Assembly: GCA_027009805.1 (NCBI GenBank)
Contig: JALVCQ010000086.1
Coordinates: 1-33,139, forward strand
From: Bacteroidota bacterium
GTDB lineage: Bacteria; Bacteroidota; Bacteroidia; JAADEI01; JALVCQ01
Direction of reading: 5' to 3'
Length of the DNA stretch: 33,139 bases
The notes under the pieces were generated by a model. The model did not search any database. It was not told the DNA's origin and worked only from the letters and a program-made list of their open reading frames with translations. Below, one piece after another: positions 1 through 8,778 of the stretch. The number at the start of each line of letters is the position of its first letter. The first letter of the stretch is position 1. Made by a program: the position numbers and the translations under genes.

Positions 1-161
1 TGGAAGAAGCGCTGCGGTTGAAAACCGGGGCGCGCAGCCTTCGCGGGGTGGTCGAAAAGGTGCTGCTCGACTACATGTTCAATATTCGGGACTATCAGGG
101 GCAGACCCTTCGGATCGACGGAGAAGAGGTGCGGCGCCGTTTACAGCGGGCCGCGGCCTAA
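1..161 (+). CDS. clpX: ClpX-like ATP-dependent protease ATP-binding subunit, C-terminal fragment (truncated by window start)
   Basis: Frame from nt 3 reads EEALRLKTGARSLRGVVEKVLLDYMFNIRDYQGQTLRIDGEEVRRRLQRAAA*, resembling the AAA+ C-domain 'ALKLKTGARGLRSI.E..+LD.M' of ClpX; TAA at 159-161. Confidence 0.65.
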   Translation, partial: EEALRLKTGARSLRGVVEKVLLDYMFNIRDYQGQTLRIDGEEVRRRLQRAAA

Positions 162-172
162 ACGGCCCGTCG

Positions 173-1021
173 ATGCGGGTGCGCCGCCTTTCTCGGGAGC
201 AGTGGGCCGAGCGGGCGTGGTCGGTGGCGGCCACCTATTTTCATACGCCGGAGTGGTATGAGGTCTGGGCGCGCTGGCAGGGATGGACGGTATTTGCGTT
301 GGAATTTGGCTCGGACGGGTGGATGCCCGTGGCGGTGCGGGGACGCCGGGCGATGAGCTCGCCGCCGGGCACCTATGGCGGCCCGGTGACGTATTCCACC
401 GGACGGTGGGAGCGGCTGTGGGAAGCGGCCCGCCGTTGGGCACGGCGGGAAGGCCTGACCTTGCAGATGCTGACGATCCAGCGCCCGCCGTGGCCGGCGC
501 AACGCTGGGAAACCTACGTGGCGGTGCTGCCGCCGGCGGCCGAGCGGATTCCGCGGGAATGGCGGGCCACGCATCGAAATTATTGGCGGCGCACCTATCG
601 CGGGGAGATGACGGTGAAAGCCCTCACGGTGGACAACCTCGATGACTATCTGGCGCTTTATACCATAAATTATGAGCGGTGGGAAGAAAAACGCCTTCGG
701 TATGATGGGGCGTTTTTTGAGATGCTGCTGGGCCTGCGCGGCGTAAACGGCTTGCTGGCCTATCAGGACGGTGCGGTGGTGGCGGGCATCGTCGCGTTTG
801 CGCATCCGCATTCGATGTTTCACTGGCATGCGTTGCGCCATCCCGACCGAAAGGACGCCCTGGGCGCTTATCGGGTGCATTACGAGATGATGGCGCGGGC
901 GGTGGCGCTGGGCATCCATCGTTATGATATGTTGCCGGCACCGTTGCAGCGGGCCGAGCAGATAGCCTTTTACAAGCGGGGGTTTGGAGCGGTGCCGGCG
1001 TCGGTGTGGTGGACCGCGTGA
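173..1021 (+). CDS. FemAB/GNAT-like acyltransferase family protein
   Basis: 282-aa ORF, ATG start 11 nt after the clpX-like stop; fold-like pattern 'FHTPEWYEVWARWQGW', 'GLLAYQDGAVVAGIVAFAHPHSMFHWHALRHPDRKDALGAYRVHYEMMARAVALGIHRYDM' typical of FemAB/GNAT-like proteins. Confidence 0.55.
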   Translation: MRVRRLSREQWAERAWSVAATYFHTPEWYEVWARWQGWTVFALEFGSDGWMPVAVRGRRAMSSPPGTYGGPVTYSTGRWERLWEAARRWARREGLTLQMLTIQRPPWPAQRWETYVAVLPPAAERIPREWRATHRNYWRRTYRGEMTVKALTVDNLDDYLALYTINYERWEEKRLRYDGAFFEMLLGLRGVNGLLAYQDGAVVAGIVAFAHPHSMFHWHALRHPDRKDALGAYRVHYEMMARAVALGIHRYDMLPAPLQRAEQIAFYKRGFGAVPASVWWTA

Positions 1022-1026
1022 GGGAG

Positions 1027-1058
1027 CCGTAGGGGGCAGCGTCGCTGTGCCCCTACGG
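1027..1058. repeat. Imperfect palindrome CCGTAGGGGGCAGCGTCGCTGTGCCCCTACGG
   Basis: Arms CCGTAGGGG...CCCCTACGG read directly; same GTAGGGG...CCCCTAC family as the palindrome at 1237-1266. Confidence 0.7.
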
Positions 1059-1071
1059 AATATCGAACGCC

Positions 1072-1149
1072 GAACACCGATTTTTGATTTAAGGTATTAT
1101 TTTAATTTATCATTTTTGTTCTTAAATCGGCGTTCGTTCATCGGTGTTC
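1072..1149. repeat. 78-nt AT-rich inverted-repeat element, copy A
   Basis: 10-bp perfect terminal inverted repeat GAACACCGAT/ATCGGTGTTC plus inner inverted repeat GATTTAAG/CTTAAATC; 71/78 identical to 32497-32574 by manual alignment. Confidence 0.85.
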
Positions 1150-1187
1150 TGCAATTGGCATCAGTCTCTTAACCCCACCCCTGGCCT

Positions 1188-1217
1188 CCTCCCCGCTTGC
1201 GGGGAGGGGAGTTTTTT
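1188..1217 (+). terminator. Hairpin followed by T-tract (terminator-like)
   Basis: CCTCCCCGC-TT-GCGGGGAGG stem followed by GGAGTTTTTT; no gene immediately upstream, so it may only be part of the repeat mosaic. Confidence 0.4.
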
Positions 1218-1236
1218 GATGTAGGGGAGACCGTTT

Positions 1237-1266
1237 CGTAGGGGCACGGCATGCCGTGCCCCTACG
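1237..1266. repeat. Perfect 30-bp palindrome CGTAGGGGCACGGCATGCCGTGCCCCTACG
   Basis: Exact self-reverse-complement, read directly. Confidence 0.9.
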
Positions 1267-1270
1267 TCGC

Positions 1271-1534
1271 GTGAGGGGCCCGAAGGGCGCCGAGCCGTAA
1301 GGCAAGGCGGACCGCCCTTCGACAAGCTCAGGGACCGCCGCCCGTGGGGAACACCCGCTGGCTGAGCGAAGTCGAAGCCACGCGGGTGGCGCAGGGTGTG
1401 GTGTGGGATGGTGGGCGGGCCGAGGCGGACAGCCGAGCCCGCAGGGGCCCGACCCGAAGGCGCCGACCGCGCCCGCTGCCTGAGCTTGTCGAAGGCAACG
1501 GGCGAAAGGCGCCGGAGGGACACGCCCCAAGAAT
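1271..1534. repeat. GC-rich mosaic repeat, copy A
   Basis: nt 1271-1424 differ from 32691-32844 at 5 of 154 positions by manual alignment; similarity continues more loosely to about 1530. Confidence 0.85.
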
Positions 1535-1619
1535 GATGATTCAATAGAAAGCCGGAAAGCCGACCGGCGGCGGCCTGTGCCGTTTTTTCATGGCGATAGA
1601 TTTGGTAAGGCTGTTTTTT

Positions 1620-1627
1620 TACTTTTG
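1620..1627 (+). promoter_or_regulatory. Candidate Bacteroidota -7 promoter element (TACTTTTG) upstream of rpsL
   Basis: Exact match to TAnnTTTG followed by C, 25 nt before the rpsL ATG; -33 element (TTTG at 1601-1604) is weakly spaced. Confidence 0.55.
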
Positions 1628-1651
1628 CAGCCCTTAAATGAAAAGGCCAGT

Positions 1652-2026
1652 ATGCCCACTATTCAACAGTTGATTCGCTTAGGGCGCAAACGAATTAAGA
1701 AAAAGAGCAGCTCGCCGGCGCTGGATGCGTGTCCGCAGAAGCGCGGCGTGTGTGTGCGGGTATATACCACCACGCCGAAGAAGCCGAACTCGGCGCTTCG
1801 GAAGGTGGCCCGTGTGCGGTTGAGCAACGGTAAAGAAGTGAACGCCTACATCCCGGGCGAGGGGCACAACCTGCAAGAACACTCGATCGTGTTGGTGCGG
1901 GGCGGCCGGGTGAAAGACCTGCCGGGGGTGCGCTATCACATCATTCGCGGGGCGCTGGACACCGCCGGCGTGGAGGGGCGGAAGCAGGCCCGCTCAAAAT
2001 ACGGCACGAAACGGCCCAAATCATAA
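1652..2026 (+). CDS. rpsL: 30S ribosomal protein S12
   Basis: [24 protein letters not shown]...[20 protein letters not shown]...[13 protein letters not shown]; start corrected from the ORF track (1577) to the MPTIQQ methionine. Confidence 0.97.
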   Translation: MPTIQQLIRLGRKRIKKKSSSPALDACPQKRGVCVRVYTTTPKKPNSALRKVARVRLSNGKEVNAYIPGEGHNLQEHSIVLVRGGRVKDLPGVRYHIIRGALDTAGVEGRKQARSKYGTKRPKS

Positions 2027-2032
2027 AACATT

Positions 2033-2500
2033 ATGCGGAAAGGAAGACCTCAAAAGCGGGAAATCGCTCCCGACCCGCGCTATAACGACGTGGTGGTGGC
2101 CAAGTTTATCAACAACCTGATGTGGAAGGGGAAGAAAACTCTGGCGGCGCGGATTTTTTACGATGCGATGGCGATTATTCGTGAGCGCACCGGCGAGGAC
2201 GAGTTGGAAGTGTTTAAGCAGGCGCTGGGCAACGTGATGCCGTCGGTGGAGGTGCGGAGCCGTCGGGTGGGCGGTGCCACGTTTCAGGTGCCCACGGAAG
2301 TGCGGTCGGATCGGCGCCTCTCATTGGGCATTAAATGGATTATCCGCTATGCCCGTCAGCGGCGGGCCAAGGGAATGGCGCAAAAGCTGGCCGCGGAGCT
2401 GCTGGCGGCCCGTCAGGGCGAAGGCGGCGCGGTGAAGAAAAAAGAAGATACGCACCGCATGGCGGAAGCCAACAAGGCGTTCGCCCATTTTCGCTTTTAG
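2033..2500 (+). CDS. rpsG: 30S ribosomal protein S7
   Basis: MRKGRPQKREIAPDPRYNDVVVAKFINNLMWKGKKTLA..., S7 signature. Confidence 0.97.
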   Translation: MRKGRPQKREIAPDPRYNDVVVAKFINNLMWKGKKTLAARIFYDAMAIIRERTGEDELEVFKQALGNVMPSVEVRSRRVGGATFQVPTEVRSDRRLSLGIKWIIRYARQRRAKGMAQKLAAELLAARQGEGGAVKKKEDTHRMAEANKAFAHFRF

Positions 2501-2527
2501 CATTTTTTTAAGACGAATTCGGAAGTC

Positions 2528-4654
2528 ATGGCAAAGAACACGGGAAAGCTGAAAGACCGGGACCTGCGGAAATATCGGAATACGGGCATTATGGCCCATA
2601 TCGACGCGGGGAAGACAACCACCACCGAACGGATCCTCTTTTATACGGGGATTAACTATAAGATCGGCGAGGTGCACGAGGGGGCGGCCACGATGGACTG
2701 GATGGAGCAAGAGCAGGAACGGGGCATCACCATCACCTCGGCCACCACGCGGACGACGTGGACCTATAAGGGCGAGGAATATGTGATTAACATCATCGAC
2801 ACGCCCGGGCACGTGGACTTTACGGTGGAGGTGGAACGCAGCCTGCGGGTGCTGGACGGGGCCGTGGCGCTCTTCTGTGCGGTGGGCGGCGTGGAACCGC
2901 AGTCGGAAACGGTGTGGCGGCAGGCCAATAAATACGGCGTGCCGCGGATTGCCTTCGTCAACAAGATGGATAGGGTGGGGGCCGACTTTTTCCGCGTCTA
3001 TGAAGAGATCAAAACGCGGCTGGGCTCCACGCCCGTGCCGTTGCAAATTCCCATCGGGGCCGAAGAAAACTTTGAAGGCGTGATTGACCTCATCACGATG
3101 AAGGCCTATAAGTGGGATGAGGAGTCGAAGGGCGTCAAATACTGGACGGAAGAAATCCCTGAAAACCTGCGGGAAGAAGCCGAGCACTGGCGCAATCAGC
3201 TGCTGGAAATGGTGGCCGAAAGCGACGATGTGTTGATGGAAAAATTCTTCGAAGACCCCGAGAGCATCACCGAGGAGGAAATCCGCCATGCCGTGCGGAC
3301 GGCCACGATCAACCTGGACATCGTGCCGATGCTGTGCGGGTCGGCCTTTAAGAACAAGGGTGTGCAGTTGTTGCTGGATGCGGTGGCGGCCTATCTGCCC
3401 TCGCCGCTGGACCTGCCGCCGGTGAAGGGCGTCAATCCTAAAACGGGGCAGGAAGAGGTGCGGCGGCCCGACATTAACGACCCGTTCTGTGCGCTGGCCT
3501 TTAAGATTATGACCGACCGGTATGTGGGACGGCTGGCCTATTTCCGGGTGTATTCGGGGCAGTTGCAGGCCGGCTCGTATGTGTTGAACAACCGCTCGGG
3601 CAACAAAGAGCGGATTGCGCGGCTCTATCAGATGCATGCCAACAAGCAAAACCCGATTGATGAGGTGGGAGCCGGCGACATCGCCGCCGCAGTGGGGTTC
3701 AAGGACATTAAGACGGGCGACACCCTCACCGACGAAGCGCATCCGCTGCTGCTGGAAAGCATGGAGTTCCCCGAGCCGGTGATCTCGCTGGCCATCGAGC
3801 CGAAGACGCAGGAAGACGCCGATAAATTGTCGCTGGCGCTGGCCAAGCTGATGGAAGAAGACCCCACCTTTCAGGTGCGCACCGATGAAGAAACGGGGCA
3901 GACCATCATCAGCGGGATGGGCGAGCTGCATCTGGAAATTATCGTGGACCGTCTGCGGCGGGAGTTCGGCGTGCAAGTCAATGAAGGGCAGCCGCAGGTG
4001 GCCTATCGGGAAGCCCTCACCGACAACTTCACGCATCGGGAGGTGTTTAAGAAACAGACGGGCGGCCGCGGGAAATATGCCGACATTCAGTTTGAAATCG
4101 GTCCGGCGGATGAGGACGTCAAAGGCCTTCAGTTTGTGAATGAGATTGTGGGCGGCGCCATTCCCAAGGAATATATCCCGTCGGTGCAGAAGGGATTTGA
4201 AGAGGCGATGGAAAACGGCCCGCTGGCGGGTTATCCCGTCGATTCGATGAAGGTGCGGCTTTTCGACGGAAGCTTTCACCCGGTGGACTCCGACTCGATG
4301 TCGTTTGAAATCGCCGCCAAGATGGCCTTCCGTCATGCAGCGCAGAAAGCCGGGCCGGTGTTGATGGAGCCCATCATGAAGGTGGAAGTCATCACGCCCG
4401 AAGAACACATGGGCGACGTCATCGGCGACATCAACCGCCGACGGGGACAACTCCAGGGCATCGAAGCCCGGGGCAACGCCCAGGTGATCAAAGCACTGGT
4501 GCCGCTGGCCGAGCTGTTCGGCTACGTTACCACGTTGCGGACCATCACTTCCGGACGGGGCACCTCTACGATACAGTTTTCGCACTACGAACAGGTGCCG
4601 GCCAACGTGGCCGAAGAAGTGCTCGAAAAAGTGAAAGGCACCGTAAAAGCATAA
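2528..4654 (+). CDS. fusA: Elongation factor G
   Basis: 708 aa; [32 protein letters not shown] GTPase motifs. Confidence 0.98.
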   Translation: MAKNTGKLKDRDLRKYRNTGIMAHIDAGKTTTTERILFYTGINYKIGEVHEGAATMDWMEQEQERGITITSATTRTTWTYKGEEYVINIIDTPGHVDFTVEVERSLRVLDGAVALFCAVGGVEPQSETVWRQANKYGVPRIAFVNKMDRVGADFFRVYEEIKTRLGSTPVPLQIPIGAEENFEGVIDLITMKAYKWDEESKGVKYWTEEIPENLREEAEHWRNQLLEMVAESDDVLMEKFFEDPESITEEEIRHAVRTATINLDIVPMLCGSAFKNKGVQLLLDAVAAYLPSPLDLPPVKGVNPKTGQEEVRRPDINDPFCALAFKIMTDRYVGRLAYFRVYSGQLQAGSYVLNNRSGNKERIARLYQMHANKQNPIDEVGAGDIAAAVGFKDIKTGDTLTDEAHPLLLESMEFPEPVISLAIEPKTQEDADKLSLALAKLMEEDPTFQVRTDEETGQTIISGMGELHLEIIVDRLRREFGVQVNEGQPQVAYREALTDNFTHREVFKKQTGGRGKYADIQFEIGPADEDVKGLQFVNEIVGGAIPKEYIPSVQKGFEEAMENGPLAGYPVDSMKVRLFDGSFHPVDSDSMSFEIAAKMAFRHAAQKAGPVLMEPIMKVEVITPEEHMGDVIGDINRRRGQLQGIEARGNAQVIKALVPLAELFGYVTTLRTITSGRGTSTIQFSHYEQVPANVAEEVLEKVKGTVKA

Positions 4655-4661
4655 ATGAGTT

Positions 4662-4982
4662 ATGGCCCAGAAAATGCGCATTAAACTGCGGTCTTACGAC
4701 CACCGGCTGGTGGACCGTGCGGCCCGCCAGATCGTGACCAACCTCAAAGGCAAAGTGCGGGGCGTGATCATCGCCGGCCCGATTCCGTTGCCCACCGAGA
4801 AAAAAATCTTTACGGTGTTGCGGTCGCCGCACGTAAACAAAAAGTCGCGGGAACAATTCCAGCTGGCTACGCATAAGCGCCTGCTGGAAATCTATAACCC
4901 CTCTCCGGAAGTGGTGGATGCCTTTATGAAGATGGACTTGCCCACCGGGGTGGACATCGACTTAAAAGTGTTGGAATCATGA
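4662..4982 (+). CDS. rpsJ: 30S ribosomal protein S10
   Basis: [23 protein letters not shown]...[28 protein letters not shown]. Confidence 0.97.
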   Translation: MAQKMRIKLRSYDHRLVDRAARQIVTNLKGKVRGVIIAGPIPLPTEKKIFTVLRSPHVNKKSREQFQLATHKRLLEIYNPSPEVVDAFMKMDLPTGVDIDLKVLES

Positions 4983-5599
4983 CCGGGCTGATCGGGAAGA
5001 AAATCGGAATGACTTCGTTCGTCAACGAAGAAGGCAAAAACGTCCCCTGCACGCTGTTGGAGCTGGGCCCTTGTGTGGTGACCCAGGTCAAGACCGCCGA
5101 AAGCGACGGCTACGAAGCGGTGCAGATCGCCTATGAACCCATCAAAGAAAGCCGCACGACCAAACCGTTGCTGGGCCATTTCAAAAAGGCCGGTGTGAAG
5201 CCGCATCGTATTCTGCATGAGATTCGCGGGCTGGAAAAAGAAGTGAAGCCGGGCGATGCGCTGACCATCACCGACATCTTCGAAGAAGGCGAGTTTGTGG
5301 ATGTGGTGGGCCGTTCAAAAGGGAAAGGCTTTCAGGGGGTGGTCAAGCGCCATGGCTTTGCGGGTGTGGGCGGCCGCACCCACGGCCAACACAACCGGGA
5401 GCGGGCGCCGGGGTCGCTGGGCGCCTCGTCGTTTCCTTCCCGCGTGTTCAAAGGCAAGCGGATGGCAGGGCGCATGGGCAATGAGCGCGTTAAAGTCTTT
5501 AACCTTCAGGTGGTCAAAATCATTCCCGAAGAAAACATCATGGTCGTGAAAGGGGCGGTGCCCGGCCCGCGCAACGGCTACGTATTGGTCCTTAAATAA
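4979..5599 (+). CDS. rplC: 50S ribosomal protein L3
   Basis: [26 protein letters not shown]...[17 protein letters not shown] overlap with rpsJ. Confidence 0.97.
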   Translation: MTGLIGKKIGMTSFVNEEGKNVPCTLLELGPCVVTQVKTAESDGYEAVQIAYEPIKESRTTKPLLGHFKKAGVKPHRILHEIRGLEKEVKPGDALTITDIFEEGEFVDVVGRSKGKGFQGVVKRHGFAGVGGRTHGQHNRERAPGSLGASSFPSRVFKGKRMAGRMGNERVKVFNLQVVKIIPEENIMVVKGAVPGPRNGYVLVLK

Positions 5600-5607
5600 T
5601 TGCCGTC

Positions 5608-6234
5608 ATGAAAGCGGAAGTGATAGACATTACCACCGGACAGCCCACGGGCGAAAGCATCGAGCTGAACGATGCAGTGTTCGCGGGCCCCGTCCGGAAA
5701 CATCTTCTGTGGCGGGATGTGAAACGCATCCTGAACAACCGCCGCCAGGGAACCCACAAAACGAAAGAACGGGGCGAAGTGGCTTACTCGACCCGTAAAT
5801 TGTTTGCTCAGAAAGGACGGGGCATGGCCCGCCGCGGCAGCCGAAAAGCACCGCCGTTGCGGGGCGCCGGCACCATCTTCGGGCCCCGACCCCGGTCTTA
5901 TGAGGAAAAAATCAACAAAAAAGAAAAACGGGCCGCCCGCCGCAGCGCCCTCGCCGCCCTGATGCAACAGGGCCGCATTATCGTCGTGGACGACTTTACG
6001 ATGGACACGCCTAAGACGAAGGCGTTCCTGAAAATGTGGAAAAACCTGGAGCTGCCCACCCGAAAAGCCGCCCTTGTCAAAGACGACACCGACCCCAACC
6101 TCATCGCCGCCGGACGCAACGTGCCCAACGTGGCATTTCATCGGGCCGATTGCCTCAACACCTACCGGATCCTCCATGCCGGCACGCTGGTGATCACGCG
6201 CAAAGCCGCACAATTCATGAATGAAAATTTCTAA
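5608..6234 (+). CDS. rplD: 50S ribosomal protein L4
   Basis: RQGTHKTKERGEVAYSTRKLFAQKGRGMARRGSRKAPPLRGAGTIFGPRPRSY. Confidence 0.97.
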   Translation: MKAEVIDITTGQPTGESIELNDAVFAGPVRKHLLWRDVKRILNNRRQGTHKTKERGEVAYSTRKLFAQKGRGMARRGSRKAPPLRGAGTIFGPRPRSYEEKINKKEKRAARRSALAALMQQGRIIVVDDFTMDTPKTKAFLKMWKNLELPTRKAALVKDDTDPNLIAAGRNVPNVAFHRADCLNTYRILHAGTLVITRKAAQFMNENF

Positions 6235-6237
6235 GCC

Positions 6238-6531
6238 ATGAAGGGAGTTATCAAACGGCCGATCATCACGGAGAAAGCCACCCAGCTGTCGGAGGTGCTG
6301 AATCAATATTCCTTCGTGGTCGATAAGAAGGCGACCAAGGAAGAAATCAAGCGGGAAATCGAGCAGCTTTACGGCGTCAAGGTCGTCAAAGTGCGCACCC
6401 ACATTATGCCGAAAAAGCCGAAATATCGATATACGCGGACCGCTATTATCCGCGGCGCCAAACCCTCCTTCAAAAAAGCGATCGTGACCCTGGCCGAAGG
6501 GAACGAAATCGACTTTTACAAAAACATTTAA
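6238..6531 (+). CDS. rplW: 50S ribosomal protein L23
   Basis: IKRPIITEKATQLSE...YSFVVDKKATKEEIKREIEQLYGVKVVKVRT. Confidence 0.96.
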   Translation: MKGVIKRPIITEKATQLSEVLNQYSFVVDKKATKEEIKREIEQLYGVKVVKVRTHIMPKKPKYRYTRTAIIRGAKPSFKKAIVTLAEGNEIDFYKNI

Positions 6532-6541
6532 CGAGTAGGTC

Positions 6542-7369
6542 ATGCCGTTGAAACGACTTAAACCGATCACGCCGGGTTTGCGTGGCACCGTGTTGGTGGA
6601 CTATTCCCACCTGTCGAAGGTGGCGCCCGAGCGTTCGTTGCTCAAGCCCCTCAAGCAGAAAGCCGGCCGGAACAATCAGGGACGGCGCACCATGCGGTAT
6701 CGGGGCGGCGGCCATAAGCGCTACTATCGCATTATCGACTTTAAGCGGGACAAGGTCGGCATTCCGGGTGTGGTCAAGACGCTGGAATACGACCCCAACC
6801 GGACGGCGTTTATTGCGCTGGTGGCCTACAAAGACGGCGAAAAGCGCTACATCATCGCGCCGCAGGGCCTGGAAGTGGGCCAGACGGTGCTGAGCGGCCC
6901 CGAGGCGCCGGTGCAGCCGGGCAACACCCGCAAACTGAAAGAAATGCCGGTGGGGGTGACGATTCACAACGTCGAGTTGAACCCCGGCGCAGGCGGCGTG
7001 ATGGTTCGCGGCGCAGGCACCTCGGCGCAGCTGGTGGCGAAAGAGGGACGTTATGTGGTCATCAAGATGCCTTCCGGGGAAGTCCGGCGGGTGTTGGCGG
7101 AATGTCGGGCCACATTTGGAAGCGTCTCGAATCCCGACAACCGCCTGGTGAAAATCGGCAAAGCCGGACGCAACCGCTGGAAAGGACGCCGACCGCGAAC
7201 CCGCGGGGTGGCCATGAATCCCGTCGATCATCCCATGGGCGGCGGCGAAGGAAAGGCCAGCGGCGGACATCCCCGCTCCCGGACAGGCCTCTATGCCAAA
7301 GGAAAGAAAACACGCAAAAAGAATAAGCCCTCCTCAAAACTCATCATCGAGCGGCGTAAAAAACGATAG
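6542..7369 (+). CDS. rplB: 50S ribosomal protein L2
   Basis: [30 protein letters not shown]...[22 protein letters not shown]. Confidence 0.98.
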   Translation: MPLKRLKPITPGLRGTVLVDYSHLSKVAPERSLLKPLKQKAGRNNQGRRTMRYRGGGHKRYYRIIDFKRDKVGIPGVVKTLEYDPNRTAFIALVAYKDGEKRYIIAPQGLEVGQTVLSGPEAPVQPGNTRKLKEMPVGVTIHNVELNPGAGGVMVRGAGTSAQLVAKEGRYVVIKMPSGEVRRVLAECRATFGSVSNPDNRLVKIGKAGRNRWKGRRPRTRGVAMNPVDHPMGGGEGKASGGHPRSRTGLYAKGKKTRKKNKPSSKLIIERRKKR

Positions 7370-7371
7370 TC

Positions 7372-7641
7372 ATGGCACGTTCTCTCAAAAAAGGCCCCTA
7401 CGTCTCATGGAAGCTGCTGCGTAAAATCCAGCGGCTCAATGAAAGCGGAAAAAAGGAGACCATTAAAACATGGTCCCGTCGCTCCATGATCACCCCCGAC
7501 TTTGTGGGGCACACCATCGCAGTGCATAACGGGAAAAGCTTTATTCCCATTTACATTACCGAAAACATGGTGGGGCACCGCCTGGGGGAATTTGCGCCCA
7601 CGCGCATCTTCCGCGGTCATCCCGTCAAAAAAGGCAAATAA
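7372..7641 (+). CDS. rpsS: 30S ribosomal protein S19
   Basis: [16 protein letters not shown]...[46 protein letters not shown]. Confidence 0.97.
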   Translation: MARSLKKGPYVSWKLLRKIQRLNESGKKETIKTWSRRSMITPDFVGHTIAVHNGKSFIPIYITENMVGHRLGEFAPTRIFRGHPVKKGK

Positions 7642-7644
7642 CCC

Positions 7645-8040
7645 ATGGAAGCGCGAGCCATTCTGAAAAACAGCCCGTTCCCCGAACGGAAAATGCGCCT
7701 GCTGGCGGATGTGGTCCGAAACAAGCCGGTGGCCGAAGCGCTCAATATTCTGTCGCTGCATAAAAAGAAGCTCTATGCTTCCTATCTCTATCGGCTCATC
7801 CGTTCGGCGGTGGCCAATTGGGAGGGTAAATACGGAGAAGACGCGCCGGTGGATATCGACGATCTCTATATCAAAGAAATTCGTGTGGATAAGGGCCGGG
7901 TGTTGAAACGCTGGCAAACGGCGCCGCGGGGCATGCCCCGACCTATCCGGAAGCGATTCAGCCACATCACCGTGGTGGTGGCCCCCATGACGCCGGTGCC
8001 CGTGAGTGAAGAAACCGAAAACACCGAAACTGAAGAATAA
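7645..8040 (+). CDS. rplV: 50S ribosomal protein L22
   Basis: SPFPERKMRLLADVVRNKPVAEALNIL... plus position between rpsS and rpsC. Confidence 0.95.
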   Translation: MEARAILKNSPFPERKMRLLADVVRNKPVAEALNILSLHKKKLYASYLYRLIRSAVANWEGKYGEDAPVDIDDLYIKEIRVDKGRVLKRWQTAPRGMPRPIRKRFSHITVVVAPMTPVPVSEETENTETEE

Positions 8041-8045
8041 CGACT

Positions 8046-8756
8046 ATGGGACAGAAGGTTAACCCCATCGCCAATCGCCTCGGCTACATCCGGGGATGGG
8101 AGTCGCTGTGGTATGCAAAAGACGCCTCGGACTATGCCGATCGGGTCATCGAAGACCAAAAAATCCGTGACTACGTCCATAAGCGGTTCCCCCGCGGCGC
8201 GTTTGCATATATCATCATCGAACGCACCCGCAAGCGCCTCCACATCTATTTGCACTCGGCCCGGGTGGGCGTGGTCCTTGGAAAGAAAGGCGCCGAAATC
8301 GACAAGCTGACGCAGGAACTGAAAAAGCTGACCAAGACCGAAAAACTGGACATCGATGTCATCGAGGTGAAAAACCCTTACACCTCGGCCAAATTGATTG
8401 CCGAAAACATCGCCCAGCAGCTGGAAGCCCGCGTGGCACACCGGCGGGCGATGAAAATGGCCATCAACGACGCAATGCGCACCCCCGGCGTGCACGGCAT
8501 CAAAGTCCGCTGCTCGGGGCGGCTGGGCGGAAGCGAAATGGCCCGCACCGATGAATATAAAGACGGTCGGGTACCTTTGCACACCTTTCGGGCCGATGTC
8601 GATTTCTATATCGCCGAGGCCAAAACCATTTACGGCGTGATCGGCGTGAAGGTGTGGCTGTTTAAGGGCGAAGTCATCGGACGTCGGGAACTGGACCTTA
8701 ACCTCGGTGCCCGCAAAGCTTCGGGAGGAGGGCGCCGTCGGCAACGCCGCCGATAA
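8046..8756 (+). CDS. rpsC: 30S ribosomal protein S3
   Basis: MGQKVNPIANRLGYIRGWESLWYA...KH-domain VGVVLGKKGAEIDKL. Confidence 0.97.
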   Translation: MGQKVNPIANRLGYIRGWESLWYAKDASDYADRVIEDQKIRDYVHKRFPRGAFAYIIIERTRKRLHIYLHSARVGVVLGKKGAEIDKLTQELKKLTKTEKLDIDVIEVKNPYTSAKLIAENIAQQLEARVAHRRAMKMAINDAMRTPGVHGIKVRCSGRLGGSEMARTDEYKDGRVPLHTFRADVDFYIAEAKTIYGVIGVKVWLFKGEVIGRRELDLNLGARKASGGGRRRQRRR

Positions 8757-8778
8757 ACGCATTAAAGATTGTTGAACG

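Noticed and set aside
1072-1149. Considered a full insertion sequence
   Set aside because: Only 78 nt with no transposase ORF and no visible target-site duplication; at most a non-autonomous element
984-1172. Shared peptide RTPIFxLRxYxNLxFLFLNxRSFIGVL in ORFs 984..1172 and 32358..32594
   Set aside because: Comes from the 78-nt DNA repeat; most differences are non-synonymous and the ORFs lack proper starts, so not a conserved microprotein
1352-1388. Considered a CRISPR-like repeat cluster
   Set aside because: Repeats are palindromic mosaics of variable spacing without uniform spacers, and no cas genes are present
1138-1547. Overlapping small ORFs (127-130 aa minus, 67 aa plus) and similar ones at 32552-33128
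   Set aside because: They are translations of the GC-rich repeats on both strands; the peptide similarity (e.g. 'GNTRWLSEVEATRVAQGVVWDGGRAE') only reflects DNA repeat identity
1577-1651. N-terminal extension of S12 in the ORF track
   Set aside because: MPTIQQ is the conserved start, and the extension would cover the predicted promoter
2321-4681. 786-aa minus-strand ORF antisense to fusA
   Set aside because: Shadow ORF of a GC-rich, strongly codon-biased gene; composition (His/Phe/Arg-rich) not protein-like and fusA on the plus strand is unambiguous
8572-8579. TACCTTTG promoter-like match inside rpsC
   Set aside because: Within a highly expressed CDS with no -33 element; likely chance
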